64,000 nucleotides of DNA from Fimbriimonas sp. (GTDB lineage Bacteria; Armatimonadota; Fimbriimonadia; Fimbriimonadales; Fimbriimonadaceae), in the NCBI GenBank assembly GCA_031292555.1, contig JARLGV010000085.1, positions 22,609-86,608 on the forward strand, written 5' to 3'. Of this stretch, positions 1 to 10,118 are shown in pieces. Position numbers and translations under genes: made by a program. Numbering within the stretch: the first letter of the stretch is position 1; each line of letters starts with the position of its first letter. Under the pieces are notes generated by a model. It was given only the letters and a program-made list of their open reading frames with translations, had not been told where the DNA came from and made no database searches.

Positions 1-1306
1 TTGTGAAGGTAGCTTGGGTCGCGCCACCAGGGACAACAATGAAAGCAGGTGTCGTGGCTGAACAACTGCCGCTCTTGAGTGTTACGATGTCCCCTCCAGC
101 AGGAGCAGCACTCGACAAGGACACCGTGGCGATTGAACTGGCTCCGCCGGTCACGATGCCCGGATTCAGGCTCAAGTTTGATATGGCAATCGTGTTAACC
201 TCAGTACCTACAGCATAGAGGTTGCCATCATTGGACCCTACGTAGATGGTGCCGTCCGATCCAATTGACGGCGACGAATACAGAAGATCACCTAGGCCGC
301 CTAAGGTCCATTGCATTGTTCCGTTAGCGCCAATAGCGTAGAGATTTCCATCATGGTTCCCCACGTAGATCGTGCCATCCGAACCGACAATCGGAGAACA
401 GAAATAAATGGACCATGTTGTTAAGAAGCTCCACTTCGCAGACCCATCCGGATTCACTGCATAGAGGTTGTCATCCGCGGACCCTATGTAAATGGTCCCA
501 TCCTTACCGATGGCGGGCGAGCTCTCTATCGGGCCCGACGTTGGAAATGCCCACTTCCTCGAGCCATCAGGGTTGATGGCATAGAGTTTGCCGTCCTCCG
601 ATCCCACGCAAATCGTGCCATCCGACCCAATGGCTGGCGATGAGAAGATGTTGCCTCCGGTCGCATAGGTCCATTTCTTGGAACCATCCGTATTCAATGC
701 GTAAAGACTGCTCCCCGCTCCCGCATAGATGGTTCCGTCTGGCCCGATTGCGGGCGACGTTTCGATGGCGCTTCCCGTGTCATACTTCCACTTCTCAGAA
801 CCATCCGGATTCACGGCGTGAAAGAGGTTGTCATCAGAGGACCCCACGTAGATGGTCCCATCCAGACCGATAGCGGGCGAACTCTCGTCAATTGCACCGC
901 TCACGAAGCTCCATTTCTCCGAGCCATCCGGATTGACTGCATAGAGATGACCATCCTGAGATCCTATATAGATAGTGCCATCGAGGCCGATAGCTGGTGA
1001 CGAGGCGACAAAGCCGCCGGTCAAGAAGCTCCACTTCTTAGTTCCGTCAGGGTTCACCGCGTAGAGGCTCAAATTCCCCCCGACATAAACCGTGCCGTCT
1101 GCAGCTACTGAGGGTGAAGACGCCACGATGTTTCCTGTGGCAAAGCCCCATCTCTTGAGCCCATTTGACCCTCCGTACGCGCCCACACCAGTATTGAGGG
1201 CGTTCCGGTGGAACTTGGGCCAAGGAGAGTTGGCAAGCTGGCACAGCGCAGAAATGCAAAGAGCCAGCATCAAAAAAGGAATGAGGAGGATGCGGATGGA
1301 CTTCAT
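1..1306 (-). CDS. Secreted PQQ-like beta-propeller protein, partial (runs off window start)
   Basis: Reading the minus strand from an ATG at 1306, the frame stays open to the window edge (at least 434 residues, C-terminus missing). Residues 1-22 form a hydrophobic signal peptide, followed by WPKFHRNALNTG, the usual entry into BamB/PQQ-type propellers. Eight blades follow, each with an SSP-hG-DGTIYVGS core and an LYAVNPDGSxKW edge strand, so a complete eight-bladed ring is expected. After blade 8 a Ser/Ala/Gly-rich segment (SLSSAAPAGG, then VPGGATQATFT) resembles an Ig-like domain common in large exported proteins of Armatimonadota. Probable role: extracellular or periplasmic binding/scaffold protein; no enzymatic residues seen. 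It is transcribed divergently from the STAND regulator at 1628. Confidence 0.85.
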   Translation of the reverse strand, partial: MKSIRILLIPFLMLALCISALCQLANSPWPKFHRNALNTGVGAYGGSNGLKRWGFATGNIVASSPSVAADGTVYVGGNLSLYAVNPDGTKKWSFLTGGFVASSPAIGLDGTIYIGSQDGHLYAVNPDGSEKWSFVSGAIDESSPAIGLDGTIYVGSSDDNLFHAVNPDGSEKWKYDTGSAIETSPAIGPDGTIYAGAGSSLYALNTDGSKKWTYATGGNIFSSPAIGSDGTICVGSEDGKLYAINPDGSRKWAFPTSGPIESSPAIGKDGTIYIGSADDNLYAVNPDGSAKWSFLTTWSIYFCSPIVGSDGTIYVGNHDGNLYAIGANGTMQWTLGGLGDLLYSSPSIGSDGTIYVGSNDGNLYAVGTEVNTIAISNLSLNPGIVTGGASSIATVSLSSAAPAGGDIVTLKSGSCSATTPAFIVVPGGATQATFT

Positions 1307-1627
1307 GAATGGACCCTAGAAATACCGAAGGCAATGCAGTACAGCCGGAGAACTCCAGGTGGACCGTTCAGGTATGGAGCGCAAGACCCATTCGGCCCAG
1401 CTAGTAGACACCCATGATGGTTTCAGTAATATTATGTCACTCGCGTATGGCTGGAATGTTCAGCTTGGCTACCTACGAAATCTAGCGAAAGTTTTACGGA
1501 ATGAGTGTGATCTGGCCGTCACATTTCGGTATTATTTTTGCTTCTCGCTTCGGCAACTTAGTTCTGCAACGTCAGTTTGCGTCTGAGTAAGCGCCCGACG
1601 AACTTGAATTCCGGTGGTTGAAGAGCA
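1307..1627. other. Divergent intergenic region (321 bp)
   Basis: No credible gene lies here. The region separates the minus-strand propeller gene from the plus-strand STAND/CRP-like regulator and so should hold both promoters. Apart from the palindrome at 1506-1523 I see AT-rich stretches near 1528-1545 but no confident -35/-10 pair. Confidence 0.6.
1506..1523. promoter_or_regulatory. CRP-like palindrome TGTGA-N8-TCACA
   Basis: Perfect inverted repeat TGTGA (1506-1510) and TCACA (1519-1523) separated by 8 nt. The half-sites are those of CRP/FNR-family proteins, although the E. coli CRP spacer is 6 nt. It lies 104 nt upstream of the operon whose second gene (2971-4170) ends in a CRP-type helix-turn-helix, so autoregulation is a reasonable inference. 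Confidence 0.4.
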
Positions 1628-2974
1628 ATGCCCATCTGGCTAACCGGGCGTAAGGAAGAATTGACTCAGGTCTCCCGAGCGTTGCGTCCGGGGCGTATCG
1701 TAACGCTAGTCGGTCCAGGAGGAGTGGGTAAGAGCACTCTGGCTCGAGCGGTAGTCGAAAGGTTTCGCAGGGCGGGGTTTTGGGCGGACCTAGCGCTCGT
1801 CGACGATCTGGATCTGTTGAGATCGACAATCCTATATGCGTTCAACGCGAGTTCGCTAGGCGATGCCGCGACTCGAGTCGGTCAGTCTCGATCCCTTCTG
1901 GTCCTCGATAATTGCGATGGCGCGGACCCTGACTGGCACAAGGCGATTCAAGAAATTCGACTGACCTTGCCCAGGATCAGCATTCTGGCTACGAGCAGGA
2001 GACGGTTGGGATTCCGAGAGGAACTGACTATTCCAGTCAATCCCCTGGCCACCGAATCCACGCCGGGACTCCGGGTGGCTCCCGCAACCGATATGCTTGC
2101 TTTGCGCGTTAGCTCTGCACGACGGGGGCTGTGGCAGCCCAATGCCGCGGATATGGAACGGCTAGCAAGACTCGCCCGCATAACGGATGGCTTGCCTTTG
2201 GCCCTGGAGCTGATAGCAGCCCGATCTCAGACACTAACTCTCTCAGAACTTGAGTCGGTCTTTGCGAACATAGAACCTGGATCCACGGAGACGTCATTTG
2301 GAGCATTGAGCGGTGTCTTTCGACGATCGCTAGTGTATTTGCCCACAAACGAACGGGACGCACTCTTCCGGCTGACCGCCTTCCCGGATTCCTGGGATGA
2401 AGACGCCGCCCGTGCACTAGACGTCTCTCGCTCGGAGTTGGATGGGCTAGTCGAGGCATCGCTTGTCGTGGCGTTGTTTGAAGACGATACGATTCGATAC
2501 CGCCTACTTGACCCAATTCGTGAAGCGATTCAGGCCGAACTCTCCGATAGTAGCTCCGTGGAGGAATGGCGGTCTCGACTGGCACTTCACTTCCTCGAAC
2601 GTGTACAGCCTCAAGGAGTGAGGCCATTTAGAGAGTCGCCCACCGACCCCTTCAAGATCAGAAAGGACTTGGCGAGCTACATTCAGGCACAACGCTGGTT
2701 TGGCCGGCGACAGATGACAGAGCAGTGCTCTATCATTACCATCGGACTGGCGATTACACATCTCCTTCAGGAACCGCGAAGTCAGTCGTATGAATGGATT
2801 CGTGCACAGCTGACTCAATCAGAAGCCGATCATGCGGCATTTGGACATGTCCTGTGTTGTGGCGCCCTTGCCGCGATGAACATGGGTGAGTTTGATGAGG
2901 CTAAGGCTTACCTATACCGCGCAACGACAATTGCCGAGACTCAGAAGAGCCGTTTCTATGGTCCCGCTGCATGA
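1628..2974 (+). CDS. STAND/NB-ARC-type ATPase with start of TPR region
   Basis: 448 residues. A Walker A motif GPGGVGKST sits at 29-37, Walker B LLVLDNCD at 90-97, a sensor-like ATSRRR near 121-126, and the GLPLAL motif of NB-ARC/AfsR-type ATPases at 188-193. A winged-helix-like segment follows (about 220-310), and the end (about 400-448) looks like the first TPR-type helices. STAND proteins are ATP-dependent switches that usually carry an effector domain; here no effector is present in this frame. The stop overlaps the next start (ATGA, 2971-2974), and the next product continues with helical repeats and a CRP-like domain, so the two may form one regulator in two chains or be one gene split by a frameshift. 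Confidence 0.8.
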   Translation: MPIWLTGRKEELTQVSRALRPGRIVTLVGPGGVGKSTLARAVVERFRRAGFWADLALVDDLDLLRSTILYAFNASSLGDAATRVGQSRSLLVLDNCDGADPDWHKAIQEIRLTLPRISILATSRRRLGFREELTIPVNPLATESTPGLRVAPATDMLALRVSSARRGLWQPNAADMERLARLARITDGLPLALELIAARSQTLTLSELESVFANIEPGSTETSFGALSGVFRRSLVYLPTNERDALFRLTAFPDSWDEDAARALDVSRSELDGLVEASLVVALFEDDTIRYRLLDPIREAIQAELSDSSSVEEWRSRLALHFLERVQPQGVRPFRESPTDPFKIRKDLASYIQAQRWFGRRQMTEQCSIITIGLAITHLLQEPRSQSYEWIRAQLTQSEADHAAFGHVLCCGALAAMNMGEFDEAKAYLYRATTIAETQKSRFYGPAA

Positions 2975-4170
2975 CGTTGCTGGGCCACCTAAGCGCCTAT
3001 AGTCGTCAACCGATGGAACGCGAAGAGCGCCTCATCGAGGCCATCCGCTTCATGCGTGAGACCGGAAGCTGGCGCGAGCCTTCGGTTCTGTTGGGCACTG
3101 GCTACGCTTCCCGGGCCAGAGGAGACCTTTCTGGCGCAAGAAAGTGGTTTCAATCTGGAATTGATTTCGATTCCAGAGGTAACGTTTCAGCTGGCGCGAA
3201 CCACTTGGCGCTTGCGGAAGTGGCCTTTCTCGAAGGGTCCTACCTAGAGAGCGCAAGGCTGTGGCGAGACATGTTTGTCGTTCATTCAGACCTAAGGTTT
3301 TGGAACGAAGCGACCTATTGCGCTATGGGCTTGGCCGCCTGTGCAACTCGGCTTGGTTACCCCGAAATCGGTCTTCGGTTTGAAGGGTTTGCGAAGTCTC
3401 TGTCCAAGCGCATGCTCGTTCCACCTAGCCCGTTTGAATCGGAATGGACGCCCGCGTATTTAGAGGCGAGATTGGTCGTGGGTTCGGATGCAGAACGGCT
3501 GGTTCGTGCCGGGGCGTCCGTGTCGCATGATACGGCCATCGGAGAAATTGCGGGATGGCAGCCCAAAACCGAATCTTCCCGCATTGCGAGACGCCTGCGT
3601 AGCTTTCCGCTTATGGCGCCCATTGAAAGAACGGAAATGCAAGCGGTTGTTTCGGCATGCAAGATTGAGAGATTCCCGCCAGGAAGTCTAGTTGTTGCCT
3701 CCGGGCAGATCAGCGATGGATCGCTTCGCTTGGTGTTGGGTGGGCAGGTAGCACGTCGAACTGCGCAGGGCGATGTTCCTATTGGAGATAAAGAACCCAT
3801 TCTGGATGGCGTATTCCTTAAGGGCTCGTCACTCTACGACACCCTTGTCGCTTCGGAATCGGCAGAAGTCGCTCTCGTCGATGCCGAGACCATTGAGGCT
3901 GTGGCTGGCCTGCGCCGCCTGGTGGTCAGCGCTTTGGCGGTTCGCGCCCAACATAGCGCCGGATCACTTGGAAAGTTGGACGATCGCTTGCTTCTGTTCG
4001 CAAGGTCACATGTTGCAGGCGGCGTCGGAACATTTCGCGTTCCTCTCACCCAAAACGAACTTGCGACTCGGTTCGGTGTAACACGGGAAAGCGTCGGCCG
4101 CGCCTTGTCCCGGCTCGAAGGCAAGGGCCTAATAATCCGACACAAGAACTCTCGATGGACGGTTAGGTAG
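2971..4170 (+). CDS. TPR-like protein with C-terminal CRP/FNR-type DNA-binding domain
   Basis: 399 residues, beginning in a 4-nt overlap with the upstream STAND ATPase. Residues about 1-190 are alpha-helical repeats of TPR type. Residues about 205-330 resemble a cyclic-nucleotide-binding-fold sensor, but without a clear phosphate-binding cassette. Residues 357-399 form a CRP-type winged helix (LTQNELATRFGVTRESVGRALSRLE pattern, shown here only by its core ATRFGVTRESVGRAL). It is probably the DNA-binding output of the ATPase switch encoded upstream. An unusual split NB-ARC/TPR/CRP architecture; the candidate operator is at 1506-1523. Confidence 0.78.
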   Translation: MTLLGHLSAYSRQPMEREERLIEAIRFMRETGSWREPSVLLGTGYASRARGDLSGARKWFQSGIDFDSRGNVSAGANHLALAEVAFLEGSYLESARLWRDMFVVHSDLRFWNEATYCAMGLAACATRLGYPEIGLRFEGFAKSLSKRMLVPPSPFESEWTPAYLEARLVVGSDAERLVRAGASVSHDTAIGEIAGWQPKTESSRIARRLRSFPLMAPIERTEMQAVVSACKIERFPPGSLVVASGQISDGSLRLVLGGQVARRTAQGDVPIGDKEPILDGVFLKGSSLYDTLVASESAEVALVDAETIEAVAGLRRLVVSALAVRAQHSAGSLGKLDDRLLLFARSHVAGGVGTFRVPLTQNELATRFGVTRESVGRALSRLEGKGLIIRHKNSRWTVR

Positions 4171-4471
4171 GCATCTCGGCGAACGGGCGATTAGGGAAGT
4201 CGTATGGCGCCACAAGGTACGTCGTGACCGAGTGGCTTGGAGCCCGGTCAGCCGCTCGGGTTCGCCGCAATCGGGCCAGCCCTCGTGCAAGGCTCCTAGG
4301 TGGTACAGAAACGAGAGCCTTACATTTACAGGGTGCAAGGAGCGGGCGAAGTGGCAAAGAGCCTCTGCCCGCAAACTTGCTTCGTTCGGCGCGCAAAGAT
4401 CGTCCATTATCGCAAGAAGGCGAGATTCTCTTCAGAATATGCTCGCGTTGCCAGGGCCTGAGTGTCGGCCC
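4171..4471. other. Intergenic region upstream of the str operon promoter
   Basis: About 300 nt with no convincing coding frame on either strand. I see no RNA gene or repeat here. It precedes the promoter and leader of the ribosomal operon. Confidence 0.5.
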
Positions 4472-4501
4472 TTGACATGCGGTTGACTTCAAAGTCATAA
4501 T
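4472..4501 (+). promoter_or_regulatory. Candidate sigma-70 promoter of the str/S10 operon
   Basis: TTGACA at 4472-4477 is followed after 18 nt by CATAAT at 4496-4501. This is the best -35/-10 match in the gap and implies a transcript start near 4508, giving a leader of about 200 nt before rpsL. Confidence 0.55.
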
Positions 4502-4616
4502 TCCTCACTGTCTGGAGATCCTGTGTCTTCAGTCACTCATCACGTCAGGAGGCGCAGAACCGGGTTCGTCGGGACTACGAGACAACGCAAAGAGCGAAGG
4601 CTGTCGGACCAGTGTG

Positions 4617-4650
4617 CCCCTTGCCGCGTGAGTTGGCAGAGGGGTTTTTT
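4617..4650 (+). terminator. Terminator-like hairpin in the rpsL leader (possible attenuator)
   Basis: CCCCTTGCC (4617-4625) pairs with GGCAGAGGGG (4635-4644, one bulged G) and is followed by six T residues (4645-4650). It looks like an intrinsic terminator but lies between the candidate promoter and rpsL, about 60 nt before the start codon, so it may attenuate operon transcription. Confidence 0.55.
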
Positions 4651-4710
4651 GTTGCTTTAGGGCAGCCCCACAGGCAGAAGTAAGGAAATACGAGATGAAT
4701 AGAGGTGTGA

Positions 4711-5118
4711 ATGCCGACCGTTAACCAACTGGTACGCAAGGGCCGCAGTGCCCCCAAGGTGAAGTCTAAGTCGCCCGCGCTAAAGAGCAATCCGTTCAAG
4801 CGCGGTGTCTGCACGGTTGTGCGGACCATGACGCCGAAGAAGCCGAACTCGGCCCTTCGGAAGACCGCCCGTGTGCGTCTGACCAACGGTATCGAGGTGT
4901 CGGCATATATCCCCGGTGAGGGGCACAACCTTCAGGAGCACTCGGTGGTTCTCGTTCGAGGCGGCCGCGTGAAGGATCTGCCGGGCGTACGCTATCACAT
5001 CGTACGCGGCACGCAGCAGACCGCCGGCACCGCCAAGCGGATGCAAGGCCGGTCGAAGTATGGGACCAAGCGGCCGAAGCCGGGTCAGCCCGCCGCCGCA
5101 GCCGGTAAGAGAAAGTAG
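4711..5118 (+). CDS. rpsL: 30S ribosomal protein S12
   Basis: 135 residues. It starts [12 protein letters not shown] and carries the S12 signatures [10 protein letters not shown] and [13 protein letters not shown], and [14 protein letters not shown]12 sits at the decoding centre and monitors codon-anticodon pairing. The two lysines whose mutation usually gives streptomycin resistance (in PKKPNS and in GRVKDLP) are wild type. First gene of the str operon; an SD-like AGAGGTG precedes the ATG. Confidence 0.98.
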   Translation: MPTVNQLVRKGRSAPKVKSKSPALKSNPFKRGVCTVVRTMTPKKPNSALRKTARVRLTNGIEVSAYIPGEGHNLQEHSVVLVRGGRVKDLPGVRYHIVRGTQQTAGTAKRMQGRSKYGTKRPKPGQPAAAAGKRK

Positions 5119-5145
5119 CGCTTCACGCGAATTTAGGGAAAACTA

Positions 5146-5616
5146 ATGCCAAGAAAAGGACCAGCAGTTAAGAGAATAACCGTTCCCGATCCGATTTACG
5201 GGTCGGAACTCATGACTCGGTTCATCAACCGAATGATGGTTGATGGAAAGAAAGTTACGGCCGAGAAGATTTTCTACGGCGCCATGGCGATCTGCGAGCA
5301 GAAGTCAGGCGTTCCCGCGTTGGAGGTGTTTGAAAAGGCCCTCACCAACGTGATGCCCGCCGTGGAAGTTCGCCCTCGCCGTGTCGGTGGCCAGACCTAT
5401 CAGGTACCGATGGAGGTACGACCCGACCGTAGGCGCACATTGGCGTTGCGCTGGATGATCGGGGCCGCCCGAAAGAGGTCAGGGAAGACGATGGTCGATC
5501 GTCTTGCCTCTGAAATCCTCGACGCGTTTAATGGAACAGGAAGCACGATTAAGAAGCGCGAGGACACGCACCGTATGGCGGAGGCCAATAAAGCCTTCGC
5601 CCACTATCGTTTTTAA
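5146..5616 (+). CDS. rpsG: 30S ribosomal protein S7
   Basis: 156 residues, the normal length. It begins [10 protein letters not shown] and contains [20 protein letters not shown] and [12 protein letters not shown], diagnostic of S7. S7 nucleates assembly of the 30S head and binds 16S rRNA near the E and P sites. It lies 27 nt after rpsL and 12 nt before fusA in the conserved str order. Confidence 0.98.
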   Translation: MPRKGPAVKRITVPDPIYGSELMTRFINRMMVDGKKVTAEKIFYGAMAICEQKSGVPALEVFEKALTNVMPAVEVRPRRVGGQTYQVPMEVRPDRRRTLALRWMIGAARKRSGKTMVDRLASEILDAFNGTGSTIKKREDTHRMAEANKAFAHYRF

Positions 5617-5628
5617 CAAGGACTGAAG

Positions 5629-7758
5629 ATGCCCCGTAGCCACGCCCTAGAACTGGTCAGAAATATCGGAATCGCCGCTCACATCGACGCGGGTAAGACC
5701 ACTACAACTGAGCGAATCCTGTATTACACAGGTAAGTCCCACAAAATGGGAGAAGTGCATGATGGCGCAGCTACGATGGACTGGATGGAGCAGGAGCAGG
5801 AGCGAGGGATCACGATCACCTCGGCCGCCACGAGCTGTTTCTGGAAGGGAAGCAAGAAGGACAAGCCCGAGCACAAGATCAATATCATCGACACGCCCGG
5901 TCACGTCGACTTCACCGTAGAGGTGGAGCGATCGCTCCGCGTCCTCGACGGCGCCGTTTGCGTGCTCTGCGCGGTCGGCGGCGTCCAGCCGCAGACTGAG
6001 ACGGTCTGGCGTCAGATGAACAAGTACGGCGTGCCCCGAATCATCTATGTAAATAAGATGGATCGCTTGGGCGCCGACTTCTTCTCGGTGCTTGCCCGTG
6101 TAAAGGAGCGACTTGGCGCCAATGCAGCGCCCATCCAGCTTCCGATCGGTGCGGAGTCGCTGTACTCCGGCTACGTCGATCTGATCCGGATGAAGGCCAC
6201 GATCTACATCTCCGATGACGGAAAGGTCAGCGAAGAGCGAGAGATCCCGGCCGACATGGTGGATCTTGCCGCCGAATATCGTGAGAAGATGATCGAGTCC
6301 ATTTCGGACTTCGACGATTCGATCATGGAGCGGTTCTTGGACGGCGAAGAGATTTCCGAGCAGGAAATCCAGGCGGCTCTGCGAAAGGGCACCTTGGCCA
6401 ACAAGATCGTACCGATGTTCTCCGGCTCGTCGTTCAAGAACAAGGGCGTCCAAGCGATGATCGACGCGGTGGTGGACTACTTGCCGTCGCCGTTGGATGT
6501 CGCCGTCGTGAAGGGTGTGCACCCGCGAACGGAAGAGGTCGTCGAGCGAAGCGCTAACGACAAGGAGCCGTTCGCCGCGCTTGCGTTCAAGATCATGTCC
6601 GACAAGTACGTGGGTCGTCTGACGTTCCTGCGGCTTTACTCCGGTGTTCTCAAGAAGGGAACGTCGGTTGCGGTGACGTATCGAGATCCGCAGACGAACG
6701 AGTTCCGGGTGAGGCACGAGCGAATCGGCCGTATCCTCGAAATGCACGCGAATAGCCGAAACGACATTGACGAGGTTTACGCCGGCGAGATCGTTGGCGT
6801 GATCGGTCTGGGCGACGTGAATACCGGGCACACAATCTGCGACGAGAACAACCTGATTGCGCTGGAAAGCATCAAATTCCCAGAGCCGGTCATCCAGATT
6901 GCGATCGAGCCGAAGTCGAAGGCGGACCAAGAGAAGCTTGGTTCTTCGCTTCAGCGCTTGGCGCAAGAGGATCCGACGTTCCGTGTGTTTACTGACCAAG
7001 AGTCGGGACAGACGATTATCTCGGGAATGGGCGAGCTTCACCTCGAGATCATCGTGGACCGTCTCAATCGAGAATTCGGTGTCCAAGCGAACCAAGGTAA
7101 GCCTCAGGTCGCCTACCGCGAAACGGTGCGAATCAAGGCGAAGGGCGAAGGCCGCTTCATCAGGCAGACCGGCGGTTCCGGCCAATACGGCCACTGCTGG
7201 ATCGAGATGGAGCCGCTGCCACCCGGATCCGGCTTCGTGTTCGATAACAAGGTTGTCGGCGGTTCAATTCCGAAGGAATACGTGCCGGCGATCGAAAAGG
7301 GCGTGCGCGAAGGGTTGCTGGCAGGCGTGCTTGCCGGATATCCGGTCGTCGATATCAAGGTGTCGCTGCTGGAAGGTTCGTACCACGAAGTGGACTCGAA
7401 CGAAAACGCTTTCAAGCAGGCTGGAATTCTCGCTTTCAAAGAGGCGATGAAGAAGGCGAATCCTGTGCTCAAAGAGCCGATTATGCATGTCGAGGTCACC
7501 ACGCCGGAACAGAACGTTGGCGACGTCATTGGAGACATGAACGGGCGGCGGGGCAGGATTGAAGGAATGGAGAACGCAATGGGTGGGGTGACAATTGTCA
7601 ACGCACACGTTCCGCTTTCCGAAATGTTTGGGTATGTTACGACGTTGCGGTCGCTAACACAGGGCAGAGCGCAACCGAATGTAACGCCTTCTCACTACGA
7701 GGAGGTCCCGAATAGCATCGCAGCCGAGATCACGGCTAAGGCGCAAAGCGGCCGCTAA
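5629..7758 (+). CDS. fusA: Translation elongation factor G
   Basis: 709 residues. The GTPase domain shows G1 [12 protein letters not shown], switch [10 protein letters not shown] and NKMD; the C-terminal domains IV-V contain [19 protein letters not shown] and [13 protein letters not shown] catalyses ribosomal translocation using GTP and helps ribosome recycling. It is the third gene of the str operon. Full length, with no insertion or missing motif noted. Confidence 0.98.
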   Translation: MPRSHALELVRNIGIAAHIDAGKTTTTERILYYTGKSHKMGEVHDGAATMDWMEQEQERGITITSAATSCFWKGSKKDKPEHKINIIDTPGHVDFTVEVERSLRVLDGAVCVLCAVGGVQPQTETVWRQMNKYGVPRIIYVNKMDRLGADFFSVLARVKERLGANAAPIQLPIGAESLYSGYVDLIRMKATIYISDDGKVSEEREIPADMVDLAAEYREKMIESISDFDDSIMERFLDGEEISEQEIQAALRKGTLANKIVPMFSGSSFKNKGVQAMIDAVVDYLPSPLDVAVVKGVHPRTEEVVERSANDKEPFAALAFKIMSDKYVGRLTFLRLYSGVLKKGTSVAVTYRDPQTNEFRVRHERIGRILEMHANSRNDIDEVYAGEIVGVIGLGDVNTGHTICDENNLIALESIKFPEPVIQIAIEPKSKADQEKLGSSLQRLAQEDPTFRVFTDQESGQTIISGMGELHLEIIVDRLNREFGVQANQGKPQVAYRETVRIKAKGEGRFIRQTGGSGQYGHCWIEMEPLPPGSGFVFDNKVVGGSIPKEYVPAIEKGVREGLLAGVLAGYPVVDIKVSLLEGSYHEVDSNENAFKQAGILAFKEAMKKANPVLKEPIMHVEVTTPEQNVGDVIGDMNGRRGRIEGMENAMGGVTIVNAHVPLSEMFGYVTTLRSLTQGRAQPNVTPSHYEEVPNSIAAEITAKAQSGR

Positions 7759-7795
7759 AGGCGTGGCCGGATTAGATTAGGTAGGAGCAATAAAA

Positions 7796-9004
7796 ATGGC
7801 AAGAGCTAAATTCGAGAGAAAGAAGCCGCACGTCAATATCGGCACCATCGGCCATGTTGACCACGGCAAGACGACGCTTACGGCTGCGATTACGGGCGCC
7901 CTGGCATTGAAGGGCCTGTCGAAGAAGGTTTCCTATGCGGAAATCGACTCGGCGCCGGAAGAGAAGGCACGCGGTATCACGATCAACATTTCGCACCAGG
8001 AGTATGAGACGGCTACGCGCCACTATGCGCACGTCGACTGTCCTGGCCACGCGGACTTTATCAAGAACATGATCACCGGCGCCGCCCAGATGGACGGTGC
8101 GATCCTGGTCGTCTCCGCGACGGACGGTCCGATGCCCCAGACGCGAGAGCACATCCTGCTCGCCCGTCAGGTCGGCGTCCCCTACATCGTGGTGTACATC
8201 AACAAGGTTGACCTCGTTGACGACCCCGAGCTGATCGAACTCGTCGAGATGGAGTGCCGCGACTTGCTGAGCAAGTACGGTTTCCCGGGCGACGACACTC
8301 CGATCGTCAAGGGCTCCGCGACTCAGGCTTTGGCCGCCGTCGAGAAGGGCCTTCCGATCGAAAGCGAGGAGTTCAAGTCGGTTTTCGAGTTGATGGATGC
8401 GGTCGACAGCTTTATCCCGACTCCGACTCGCGACAAGGACAAGCCGTTCTTGATGGCCGTTGAAGACGTCTTCACAATCACCGGCCGCGGCACGGTTGCC
8501 ACCGGCCGTGTCGAGCGCGGTCAGCTGAAGTCGATGGAGGAAGTTGAGATCGTTGGTCTCAGCGCCGCTCCTCGAAAGACGGTCTGCACCGGTATCGAGA
8601 TGTTCCGCAAGACCCTCGACTACTGTGAAGCCGGCGACAACGTCGGTCTCCTTCTTCGAGGCGTCGACCGAACGTCGATCGAGCGCGGAATGGTCTGCTG
8701 CAAAGTCGGCTCGATCAAGCCGCACACCAAGTTCAAGGCTGAGGTTTACGTCTTGTCGAAAGACGAGGGCGGACGCCACACCCCATTCGTTTCTGGCTAC
8801 CGCCCGCAGTTCTTCTTCCGCACGACCGACGTGACCGGAACGCTGTATCTGCCGGATGGCGTCGAGATGGTTATGCCTGGTGACAACATCACCATGACTA
8901 TCGAACTGATCGCCAACGTCGCCATGGAGCAGGGTTCGAAATTTGCTATTCGTGAAGGCGGCCGAACGGTCGGCGCCGGAACGATCACGGAGATCGAATT
9001 CTAA
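7796..9004 (+). CDS. tuf: Translation elongation factor Tu
   Basis: 402 residues. G1 [11 protein letters not shown], switch [14 protein letters not shown] and NKVDL are present, and the C-terminal beta-barrels end in [13 protein letters not shown]-Tu delivers aminoacyl-tRNA to the A site. It follows fusA by 37 nt. A strong GC hairpin (9013-9040) lies directly after its stop and before rpsJ. Confidence 0.98.
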   Translation: MARAKFERKKPHVNIGTIGHVDHGKTTLTAAITGALALKGLSKKVSYAEIDSAPEEKARGITINISHQEYETATRHYAHVDCPGHADFIKNMITGAAQMDGAILVVSATDGPMPQTREHILLARQVGVPYIVVYINKVDLVDDPELIELVEMECRDLLSKYGFPGDDTPIVKGSATQALAAVEKGLPIESEEFKSVFELMDAVDSFIPTPTRDKDKPFLMAVEDVFTITGRGTVATGRVERGQLKSMEEVEIVGLSAAPRKTVCTGIEMFRKTLDYCEAGDNVGLLLRGVDRTSIERGMVCCKVGSIKPHTKFKAEVYVLSKDEGGRHTPFVSGYRPQFFFRTTDVTGTLYLPDGVEMVMPGDNITMTIELIANVAMEQGSKFAIREGGRTVGAGTITEIEF

Positions 9005-9012
9005 GATAAATC

Positions 9013-9040
9013 GAAGCCTCCGCCTTCAGGCGGGGGCTTC
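9013..9040 (+). terminator. Hairpin between tuf and rpsJ
   Basis: A 12-bp stem with one G-U pair: GAAGCCTCCGCC (9013-9024), loop TTCA, GGCGGGGGCTTC (9029-9040). Only short T-runs follow, so it may be a partial terminator or an mRNA processing/stability element that sets different levels of tuf and the S10 genes. Confidence 0.6.
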
Positions 9041-9055
9041 TTAATGAAAGCAACT

Positions 9056-9367
9056 ATGGCAGGAATAAAAGTCAGAATCAGGCTTCGCGCTTTCGATCAC
9101 CGGATCATCGACCAATCGGCCGAGAAGATCACGGACACCGCAAAGCGAACCGGAGCGAGAGTGGCCGGCCCGACTCCGTTACCGACGAACATTCGCCGGT
9201 TCTGCGTGATCCGCGGTCCGCACATCGACAAGGAGTCCATGGAGCATTTCGAGCTTCGGACCCACAACCGGCTCATCGATATTCTTGAGCCGACCAACAA
9301 AACGATTGATGCGCTTATGAGGCTTGACCTCCCAAGCGGCGTCGACATCGAAATCAAGAGCGCGTAG
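9056..9367 (+). CDS. rpsJ: 30S ribosomal protein S10
   Basis: 103 residues from ATG 9056 ([16 protein letters not shown]), which matches the family N-terminus; an in-frame ATG at 9044 would add four residues and cannot be excluded. It contains [19 protein letters not shown] and RTHNRLIDI, typical of S10/NusE. S10 is in the 30S head and also partners NusB in antitermination. First gene of the S10 block. Confidence 0.96.
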   Translation: MAGIKVRIRLRAFDHRIIDQSAEKITDTAKRTGARVAGPTPLPTNIRRFCVIRGPHIDKESMEHFELRTHNRLIDILEPTNKTIDALMRLDLPSGVDIEIKSA

Positions 9368-9488
9368 GCGTAGATTTCGGAAGGATCAAATAACTGGCGC
9401 TTCAAAGGCGAGGATCGTGCGTCCCGACGGCAAAGAGGGCAACGCGCAAAACGACCCAAACACAGTGGAAGCGAAGAAGGTGGAATAA

Positions 9489-10115
9489 ATGTTGCCAGGA
9501 ATTCTAGGCACGAAAATTGGGATGACCCACGTCTTTACGGACGAGGGGAAAATGGTGCCGGTTACGGTCGTTCAGGCCGGACCCGTGTACGTAACACAAC
9601 TGAAGTCTGAGGAAACGGACGGCTATACCGCCGTCCAGGTCGGCTATGGCGAGGCGAAGGAGAGCAAACTCACCTTCCCGAAATACGGCCATTTGAAGAA
9701 AGCCGGCCTGAGTAAGAACCTCAAGACCCTGAAAGAGTTTCGAGTGGAGTCGACGGATGGTTTGGCCCTTGGCCAAGAGATCACCATCGACATCTTTGCA
9801 GAGGGCGAAAAGGTCACGGTTACCGGCAACAGCAAGGGCCGGGGTTTTGCCGGCGGCGTCAAGCGCTACCACTTCAAAGGACAGCACATGACACACGGTT
9901 ACATGACCCACCGTCGGCCGCTGTCAAACGGCGCAACTGGCCCGCAGAGGGTTTTTAAAGGCAAGCGTGGACCTGGTCACATGGGTGACGAGACGGTTAC
10001 GCAGAAAGGTCTCAAGGTCGTCAAGGTGGATGCCGAGCGCAACCTCATCCTGATCGACGGTAGCGTGCCTGGTCCAAACGGCGCCCAAGTCATTATCTCG
10101 AAGGTGGCGAAGTAA
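9489..10115 (+). CDS. rplC: 50S ribosomal protein L3
   Basis: 208 residues. The N-terminus [13 protein letters not shown] and the loop [16 protein letters not shown] with [14 protein letters not shown] are L3 signatures. L3 reaches the peptidyl-transferase centre and is an early 50S assembly protein. A 121-nt gap from rpsJ holds no gene; rplD follows after 3 nt. Confidence 0.98.
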   Translation: MLPGILGTKIGMTHVFTDEGKMVPVTVVQAGPVYVTQLKSEETDGYTAVQVGYGEAKESKLTFPKYGHLKKAGLSKNLKTLKEFRVESTDGLALGQEITIDIFAEGEKVTVTGNSKGRGFAGGVKRYHFKGQHMTHGYMTHRRPLSNGATGPQRVFKGKRGPGHMGDETVTQKGLKVVKVDAERNLILIDGSVPGPNGAQVIISKVAK

Positions 10116-10118
10116 ACC

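Noticed and set aside
5647..7194. 515-residue ORF antisense to fusA
   Set aside because: Shadow of a highly conserved gene on the other strand; no family features or SD.
7772..8779. 335-residue ORF antisense to tuf
   Set aside because: Shadow frame created by GC-biased codons of tuf.
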